Shown here piece by piece: positions 22,246 through 26,999 of a stretch of 26,999 nt of DNA (positions within the stretch are counted from its first letter, which is position 1; the number at the start of each line of letters is the position of its first letter). The stretch spans positions 1-26,999 of the forward strand of contig CAYNVN010000087.1 in the NCBI GenBank assembly GCA_964400655.1, written 5' to 3'. A program made the translations under genes and the position numbers. This DNA comes from B16-G9 sp964400655. GTDB taxonomy: Bacteria; Bacteroidota; Bacteroidia; Bacteroidales; F082. Below the pieces are notes generated by a model, which was not told the origin of the DNA, did not search any database, and saw only the letters and a list, made by a program, of their open reading frames with translations.

Positions 22246-22644
22246 ATGGAAACTTCTGATCAGGTACAGGAAAAGGTTATTCAACAGGTGAGTGCGCCTT
22301 TATACAGTGCCAAAGGCTGGATGAGATTAATCGGGATACTTTTAATTATAACGGGGGTGGTTTATGCACTGTCCATCGTGGGAATTATCTTTGCATGGAT
22401 ACCCATCTGGCTGGGAATACTGGTTACAGGTGCTGCCAATAAAATGGATATGGCTTATCAAACCGGCGATAAATATTCGTTTATCGAAGCACAGAAAAAA
22501 ATTGGACTTTACTTTACTGTTTACGGGGTGCTAACACTGATAGGGCTTATTTTGTTCGTGTTGTTTTTTGCCGTGGCTTTTTCAACAGGATTCCTTACAA
22601 ACTTTATTGAAAACATAGAAAACTCGGGTATGCAATATTATTAG
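22246..22644 (+). CDS. Small membrane protein, DUF5362-like
   Basis: The protein has 132 residues. A short polar N-terminus (1-24) is followed by a hydrophobic block with two membrane segments (about 26-65, GILLIITGVVYALSIVGIIF and IPIWLGILVTGAA), a polar loop (66-85, with KYSFIEAQKKIG), and a second hydrophobic block (about 86-115). The layout and the FIEAQKKIGLYFTVYG segment recall a domain of unknown function in small bacterial membrane proteins, which I believe is DUF5362. No function is known to me. It has an imperfect -7 element (TATTTTTC) at 22205-22212. It converges on the large TPR gene. Confidence 0.75.
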   Translation: METSDQVQEKVIQQVSAPLYSAKGWMRLIGILLIITGVVYALSIVGIIFAWIPIWLGILVTGAANKMDMAYQTGDKYSFIEAQKKIGLYFTVYGVLTLIGLILFVLFFAVAFSTGFLTNFIENIENSGMQYY

Positions 22645-22682
22645 CAGACTCAAACGTAGTTGCTGCGTTTGATTGTTATTGA

Positions 22683-22707
22683 CCTCGTTACCGGAGGGGT
22701 TTTTTTT
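22683..22707 (+). terminator. Weak terminator after the DUF5362-like gene
   Basis: A short stem (CCTC 22683-22686 with GAGG 22694-22697) is followed after two G by eight T (22700-22707). The stem is only 4-5 bp, so efficiency is doubtful. A second small hairpin, TCAAACG/CGTTTGA (22650-22656 with 22666-22672), lies closer to the stop but has no T-run. Confidence 0.4.
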
Positions 22708-22751
22708 ATGAAACGGGCGGTGCTCAAGGTTATGTTTTGCAGGTATAAAAA

Positions 22752-24755
22752 CTATTTTCCGCAGTACCGTTTAATAATGTTGTATGACTCTTTAAAACCG
22801 AGTTCGCCGGCTTTGCTCAGGTCTTTGCAGGCAAGTTTATCTTCGCGGAGATAAAGCAAAGTAAGCGCGCGGTTAAAATAGGCTTCCGCCATTTCAGGCT
22901 CCAGCTCAATGGCTTTTGAGTAATCGTTAATGGCACTTTGATAATTTTTCAGTAATATTTTCAGGTTTGCCCGGTTGTAATAGGTAAAAGGCAATCCCGG
23001 ATAAAGCAAAATAACCCGATCATAATCCTGTAAACTTTGCCGGTGGTCGGGAGGAGGCAGCTTTTTGGCAGGACTGTTTCCCGAAGTCATGCTAATGGTA
23101 ATGGCATTTTGATATTGCTGGTCGGAATAGATAAATTCATCCCGTTCAACCCTTGAGGCAGCCCTGTTGAATTGGGCATAAAGCAGGTCGTTATTGTATT
23201 TCAGGGCTTTGTCGTAAGCATCAATAGCAATGCTGTAGTTTTGTAGCATGCTGTTAATAACCCCTTTCATAAACCAGGCACCGGCCGTGTCGCCTATTAT
23301 TAAAATACTGCTGTCGAGTTTTTGCAGCTCGTCAATGGCTTTTTCTTCCGAAACCGGCCACTGGCGTGTTGTAAAGGTTAACTTTATTCCAAACGAATTA
23401 CTGGTGTTAAACTGAGTCAGGTTCTCGTCGAAATACTCTGCTTTACTGTATTTATTGCAAACCGAATCGGGTAACCTGAAAGCATTGACGATGAAAAAAT
23501 CGGGTTTGGGTTCAATTTTAACCCTGTTAAACTGAATGCGTCCGCGTTTCATATTTCCGCTCATAAAATCGGCTTCAAACTCCATGATTTTATCAAAATA
23601 GGAGGAGTCGGAATACCGATTGTAAAGCGAAGCCATGTCGGCATCGTCACCGTTTATTTTTTTGATAATGGCTTCGGCGGTCATTTGATCGGTATAGGCC
23701 CCCTTATTGTCGCCAAGTTTACTGCGCACGGCAGCCCTGTTAATGTAAGCTCCCACAAAATCGGGGAATATTGACAATGCTTTGGTAAAATCGTTTTCGG
23801 CATCTTTATACCTTTTCATGGCAAAATAATCCACGCCCCGGTTAAAATAGCCGTACACATTAAACGGATTCAGTTCCACCACTTTATTGTAATCGTCAAG
23901 TGCTTTTTCGTATTCGCCCTGTCGTGAATAAACCAAAGCCCTGTTGTAAAAGGTAAGCGAATTGGACGGGTCGAGCTTTAATACACTGCCGTAATCTTTA
24001 AGGGCGGCAGCGGTGTCCTGCAGTTTTAACCAGGTAAGGGCACGTTGAAAATAGACCAGCGGCAGGGTTGAGTCGAAATTTATCACATGATTAAAATTGG
24101 ATAACGCCTGTTGCAAACTGTCGATTTCATACAGAATCATTCCCCTTTTTGTCCAGGCATCCATGTTGTAGTAGTCCAGGCTGATGGCCTTATCCATATC
24201 TTTTATGGCGGCAGAATCCTGTTCCAGAAAATGGCGTGCAACCCCTCTGTTGAGCCAGGCACCTGCCTGCCGGTTGTCGAGATGGATGGCTTCGGTATAA
24301 TCTTTAATGGCTCCTTTAAAATCGTGCAGATGAATACGGGTGTCACCACGGGCCATATAAACATCGGAGTTAAAGGGGTCGAGCTCCAGTGCTTTATTGT
24401 AGTCGCGTAAAGCATGGGCATAATCGTACAAACGGTCGTTGCATATCCCGCGATAAAAATAGGCACGTGTGTAAAGGGTGTGAATTTCCAGCGTTTTGGT
24501 AAAGTCGTTAACCGCTCCCTGGTAATCGCCCAGACTGAATTTGGCAATTCCTCTGAGAAAATAGGCCTCAAAACCATCCTTTCGTGATGAGATGGCAGTA
24601 TTGAATTTGTTTATGGCATCAACATATTGCTCATTCATCATATCGGCATTGCCGGCCCTTAAAAAATAGTCGTAGTTAACCTGTGCCGGAAGCGAAAGCG
24701 ATATCAATACCAATAAAACGGGGAAAAAAAGCTTTGCTTTTGCGAAAAAAATCAT
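22752..24755 (-). CDS. Large exported TPR protein
   Basis: The protein has 667 residues. The N-terminal signal peptide (about 1-24) is likely cleaved near LPAQ. From about 30 to 365 there are some ten consecutive TPR motifs of 34 residues with the strong pattern A-Y-x-x-R-G ... A-I-x-D-Y-x-K-A-I-x-L-D/N-P. Residues about 366-488 form a non-repeat insert, then TPRs resume at about 490-525 and 585-650. The protein is therefore a periplasmic or envelope helical scaffold for protein contacts. No enzymatic domain is present and partners are unknown. It lies downstream of the RND pump gene on the same strand (63-bp gap). A TATATTTG element ends only 4 nt before the ATG, so the transcript may be nearly leaderless. 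Confidence 0.9.
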   Translation of the reverse strand: MIFFAKAKLFFPVLLVLISLSLPAQVNYDYFLRAGNADMMNEQYVDAINKFNTAISSRKDGFEAYFLRGIAKFSLGDYQGAVNDFTKTLEIHTLYTRAYFYRGICNDRLYDYAHALRDYNKALELDPFNSDVYMARGDTRIHLHDFKGAIKDYTEAIHLDNRQAGAWLNRGVARHFLEQDSAAIKDMDKAISLDYYNMDAWTKRGMILYEIDSLQQALSNFNHVINFDSTLPLVYFQRALTWLKLQDTAAALKDYGSVLKLDPSNSLTFYNRALVYSRQGEYEKALDDYNKVVELNPFNVYGYFNRGVDYFAMKRYKDAENDFTKALSIFPDFVGAYINRAAVRSKLGDNKGAYTDQMTAEAIIKKINGDDADMASLYNRYSDSSYFDKIMEFEADFMSGNMKRGRIQFNRVKIEPKPDFFIVNAFRLPDSVCNKYSKAEYFDENLTQFNTSNSFGIKLTFTTRQWPVSEEKAIDELQKLDSSILIIGDTAGAWFMKGVINSMLQNYSIAIDAYDKALKYNNDLLYAQFNRAASRVERDEFIYSDQQYQNAITISMTSGNSPAKKLPPPDHRQSLQDYDRVILLYPGLPFTYYNRANLKILLKNYQSAINDYSKAIELEPEMAEAYFNRALTLLYLREDKLACKDLSKAGELGFKESYNIIKRYCGK

Positions 24756-24759
24756 GGCA

Positions 24760-24767
24760 CAAATATA
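24760..24767 (-). promoter_or_regulatory. -7-like element directly before the TPR gene
   Basis: Minus-strand TATATTTG fits TAnnTTTG but ends 4 nt before the ATG at 24755. If active, transcription starts at or next to the start codon. No other TAnnTTTG lies in the 63-bp gap. Confidence 0.35.
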
Positions 24768-24774
24768 ACAGTAA

Positions 24775-24812
24775 TCCGGCGACCTGCCATAAATTATTAA
24801 CAGGTTGCCGGA
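24775..24812 (-). terminator. Hairpin between RND gene and TPR gene
   Basis: TCCGGCGACCTG (24775-24786) pairs with CAGGTTGCCGGA (24801-24812), 12 bp with one G-T pair and a 14-nt loop. It lies 6 bp past the RND stop. The bases after it on the minus strand (TTACTGTTAT) are only moderately T-rich, so it may be a weak terminator or an mRNA-stabilising hairpin. Confidence 0.5.
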
Positions 24813-24818
24813 CTTCCG

Positions 24819-26999
24819 CTATTTATTAACCAGTTTCAGCAGCCACAGTTTACCCACATACAAAACATGATACATTGAAGGTACAATGATAAGGGTAAGG
24901 AAAGTGGCAAACGACAGCCCGAAGATTACGGTCCAGCTCAGGGGGCCCCAAAAAACAGTGTTATCTCCTCCCCAGTAAATATCGGGGTTAAGATTTTCAA
25001 GAAAAGAGATAAAATCAATGTTCAGTCCCGTAGCAAGCGGAATCAAACCGAGCACGGTGGTAATGGCCGTTAACAATACCGGACGCAATCGCGTTTTACC
25101 GGCCATAACAATACAGTTAACGGCCTCGTCAACGGGCAGCTCCATGTTTTCGGCAATGCCAAGTTCCTTTTTGCGGCGTTGTTTAAGCAGTCCGATATAA
25201 TCAATCAGAACAATGGCATTGTTAACCACCACTCCTGCCAGCGACACAATGCCGATGCCGGTCATAATGACGATAAAATCCATATGGAAAGTGGCCAGGC
25301 CGCCAAAAACACCGATGGTACTTAAAACCACACTGAACATAATGATGGACGGTTTAACCACCGAGTTAAACTGCGAAACAAGGATAATCATAATTAGCGC
25401 AAGGGCAATTAAAAGTGCCGTCATTAAAAACTCCGACGCATCTTTTTGTTCCTGCTGTTCACCGGTAAAGGCGTAATTATATCCGGTAGGCATAGAAAAA
25501 CCGGCCAGCAGTTCTTTTATGCGGGCGTTTATTTCGGTGGCGTTATAGCCTTTAATAACATTTGAATAAACCGTAACAATGCGTTTTCTGTCGATTCGTT
25601 TTATGGCCCCGTAGGTTGAACTGTATTCAAAATCGGCCACTGCCGAAATTGGTACCTGAACAATTTTTCCGGTTGCCTGGCTACGGAAGGTAATGCGCTG
25701 GTTCATCAGCGACGGAATGTTGTAACGGTACTTATCTTCAAGCCTGATTCGTATTTTGTACTCATCCTCATCCTGTTTATAATCGGATACCTCTTTTCCG
25801 AACAGGGAAGTTCGAATGGCATCTCCGATTTGTCCGGTTGAAAGGCCGAACCTGCGTGCTTTTTCGCGATCAATGTTTACAAGCAGTTCGGGTTTGTTGG
25901 GGTTAAGATCGATTTGCAATCCTTCAATACCGGGAATGTTTGCCCTGTTGATTACCGAACGGATGGTGTCGCCAAGATAGAGCAGGGTTTTAAAATCTTT
26001 TCCGCTAATTTCAATGTTTACCGGTTTTCCGGCAGGAGGGCCTTCGCGTTGTTGCTCAAACGAAACATCAACTCCGGGATATTTGCCGATAAGGCTGTTG
26101 GATATCTTTTTCAAAATATCAACCGTGCTGATGCCGTGGCGGTTACGGTATTTAACAAAATTAACGGTAATGATTCCCTTGTTGGAACCTCCGCCACGTC
26201 CCGAGAAACCACCTTCCTGTCCCACCGCACCTTTGCCGGTAATGGTGAGTATCGACTTAACAATGTCCATGTCATCTTGCAAAAGCGCGTAAACATCTTT
26301 CTCCAATACCTGCATGGTGCTGTCGGTAACATCAATATCGGTACTGATGGGCAGCTCGGCCATTATGTTAATCAGTTTGGGGTCGGAATGGGGAAAGAAC
26401 TGAATTTTAGGATTGCTTTTAAAATAGAATATAATGGTGAAAAAAAGCAACAAAAAGGTGCCTCCGATAAACAGATAGGGGTTGTACCGGTGCAGGGCAA
26501 ATTTAATAAGCTTCAGATAGGTGGTTTCAAGCCAGGGCAAAAAACTTATCCTGAACCAGGATGAAATATGGCTGAAAATAAAATAGTTTAGCAGCGTGAT
26601 CAACAGGAAGACAGCCATAAGGGTTCCCATCCGGTTTACACCTGCCAGATAACTAACCGCCGACAAAACAGCAAGGATACCGGCAATACGAAACACCATT
26701 TTTTTGTCGGGTCTTGCATTGGGGTCTTCTTTTTTATAGAAGTCAACAAAAATTACCGGAATAATAACCAGTGCCACAAACAACGATGAAGAGAGGGTAA
26801 TAATAAGCGTTTCGGGCAGGAATTTCATAAATTCACCCATCAGACTTTTCCAGAACAGCAAAGGAAAAAAGGCTGCCAGCGTGGTTGCCGTTGACGAAAT
26901 AATGGGCATGGCTACTTCGCCCACAGCCTGCTTTGCGGCATCAAACAGCGGATAGCCTCTGTCAACAAATCGGTAAATATTTTCGGTGACCACAATGGC
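24819..26999 (-). CDS. RND efflux transporter, inner-membrane pump subunit (5' part outside window)
   Basis: The frame runs off the window edge. The first visible codons read AIVVTENIYRF, which is the interior NAIVVxEN motif of the first membrane half, so the GTG at 26993 is not a start. The 726 visible residues cover about the C-terminal two thirds of an AcrB/HAE1-type proton-driven pump. They include the TM block with AVGEVAMPIISSTATTLAAFFPLLF, the second periplasmic porter region (FKSNPKIQFFPHSDPKL; EISGKDFKTLL), and the second membrane half with VVVNNAIVLIDYIGLL. An insert of about 45 residues with two extra hydrophobic stretches (near MVFRIAGILAVLSAVSY and TLMAVFLLITLLNYFIF) lies between the two halves. 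The usual adaptor and outer-membrane channel genes are not in the window. The hairpin at 24775-24812 follows it. Confidence 0.93.
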   Translation of the reverse strand, partial: AIVVTENIYRFVDRGYPLFDAAKQAVGEVAMPIISSTATTLAAFFPLLFWKSLMGEFMKFLPETLIITLSSSLFVALVIIPVIFVDFYKKEDPNARPDKKMVFRIAGILAVLSAVSYLAGVNRMGTLMAVFLLITLLNYFIFSHISSWFRISFLPWLETTYLKLIKFALHRYNPYLFIGGTFLLLFFTIIFYFKSNPKIQFFPHSDPKLINIMAELPISTDIDVTDSTMQVLEKDVYALLQDDMDIVKSILTITGKGAVGQEGGFSGRGGGSNKGIITVNFVKYRNRHGISTVDILKKISNSLIGKYPGVDVSFEQQREGPPAGKPVNIEISGKDFKTLLYLGDTIRSVINRANIPGIEGLQIDLNPNKPELLVNIDREKARRFGLSTGQIGDAIRTSLFGKEVSDYKQDEDEYKIRIRLEDKYRYNIPSLMNQRITFRSQATGKIVQVPISAVADFEYSSTYGAIKRIDRKRIVTVYSNVIKGYNATEINARIKELLAGFSMPTGYNYAFTGEQQEQKDASEFLMTALLIALALIMIILVSQFNSVVKPSIIMFSVVLSTIGVFGGLATFHMDFIVIMTGIGIVSLAGVVVNNAIVLIDYIGLLKQRRKKELGIAENMELPVDEAVNCIVMAGKTRLRPVLLTAITTVLGLIPLATGLNIDFISFLENLNPDIYWGGDNTVFWGPLSWTVIFGLSFATFLTLIIVPSMYHVLYVGKLWLLKLVNK

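Noticed and set aside
26991..26993. GTG as the start of the RND gene
   Set aside because: The preceding codons continue the conserved NAIVV motif to the window edge, so the gene is cut by the window and does not start there.
1..26999. CRISPR arrays, tRNA or rRNA genes, prophage, insertion sequences
   Set aside because: I saw no regularly spaced direct repeats of CRISPR size, no cloverleaf sequence and no transposase, integrase or phage structural gene in any reading frame.

Overview
The window looks like chromosomal DNA of a Bacteroidota bacterium, probably Bacteroidia (Bacteroidales or Marinilabiliales-like). This is inferred from gene content and signals, not from a database search. The promoters carry the Bacteroidota -7 element TAnnTTTG, most starts lack a Shine-Dalgarno sequence, and the order sigma-54 activator / lptE / TPR protein / secG / groES / groEL is, to my knowledge, typical of this phylum. 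Most of the window is housekeeping sequence. I found no phage, insertion sequence, transposase, integrase, toxin-antitoxin pair, restriction system, CRISPR array, tRNA or rRNA.

Layout. Bases 1-335 carry no gene and are repeat-rich: a 33-bp imperfect inverted repeat, a degenerate tandem of about 8 bp, and a hairpin. From 336 to 10863 nearly everything reads leftward (minus strand). In transcription order these are a MltF-like lytic transglycosylase, ridA, pheT, a sigma-54-dependent activator without a sensory domain, lptE, a cytoplasmic TPR protein, secG, groES-groEL, and a small secreted protein of unknown function. Intrinsic terminators separate secG from groES and groEL from the last gene.

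From 11064 to 13487 two plus-strand genes encode a predicted outer-membrane beta-barrel and a lipoprotein with a cysteine-rich C-terminus; neither has a known function. A strong bidirectional terminator separates them from a short ssb on the minus strand. The 313-bp ssb/thioesterase intergenic region (13914-14226) is the most regulatory-looking non-coding stretch, with a phased CGTTTA array and two dyads. A thioesterase and a PHP-family phosphatase follow on the plus strand, facing radC on the minus strand.

The centre (16574-17791) is a translation block: rpsT (minus) diverges from rplU-rpmA (plus), flanked by outward-pointing terminators that share an identical 15-bp end. Then serS, a secreted TPR protein and rsmA form a compact plus-strand operon. 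A DivIC/FtsB-like division protein, a small DUF5362-like membrane protein, a large exported TPR protein and the 3' part of an RND efflux pump complete the window.

How the genes work together: the left half combines protein folding and envelope biogenesis (GroESL, SecG, LptE, MltF); the centre and right are translation (PheRS beta, SerRS, bS20, bL21, bL27, RsmA). The best leads are regulatory: a sigma-54-like promoter with an upstream dyad at groES, in the same cluster as a sigma-54 activator gene; the phased array at ssb; and a 14-nt leader shared by groES and pheT. I do not see a convincing new multi-gene system here.
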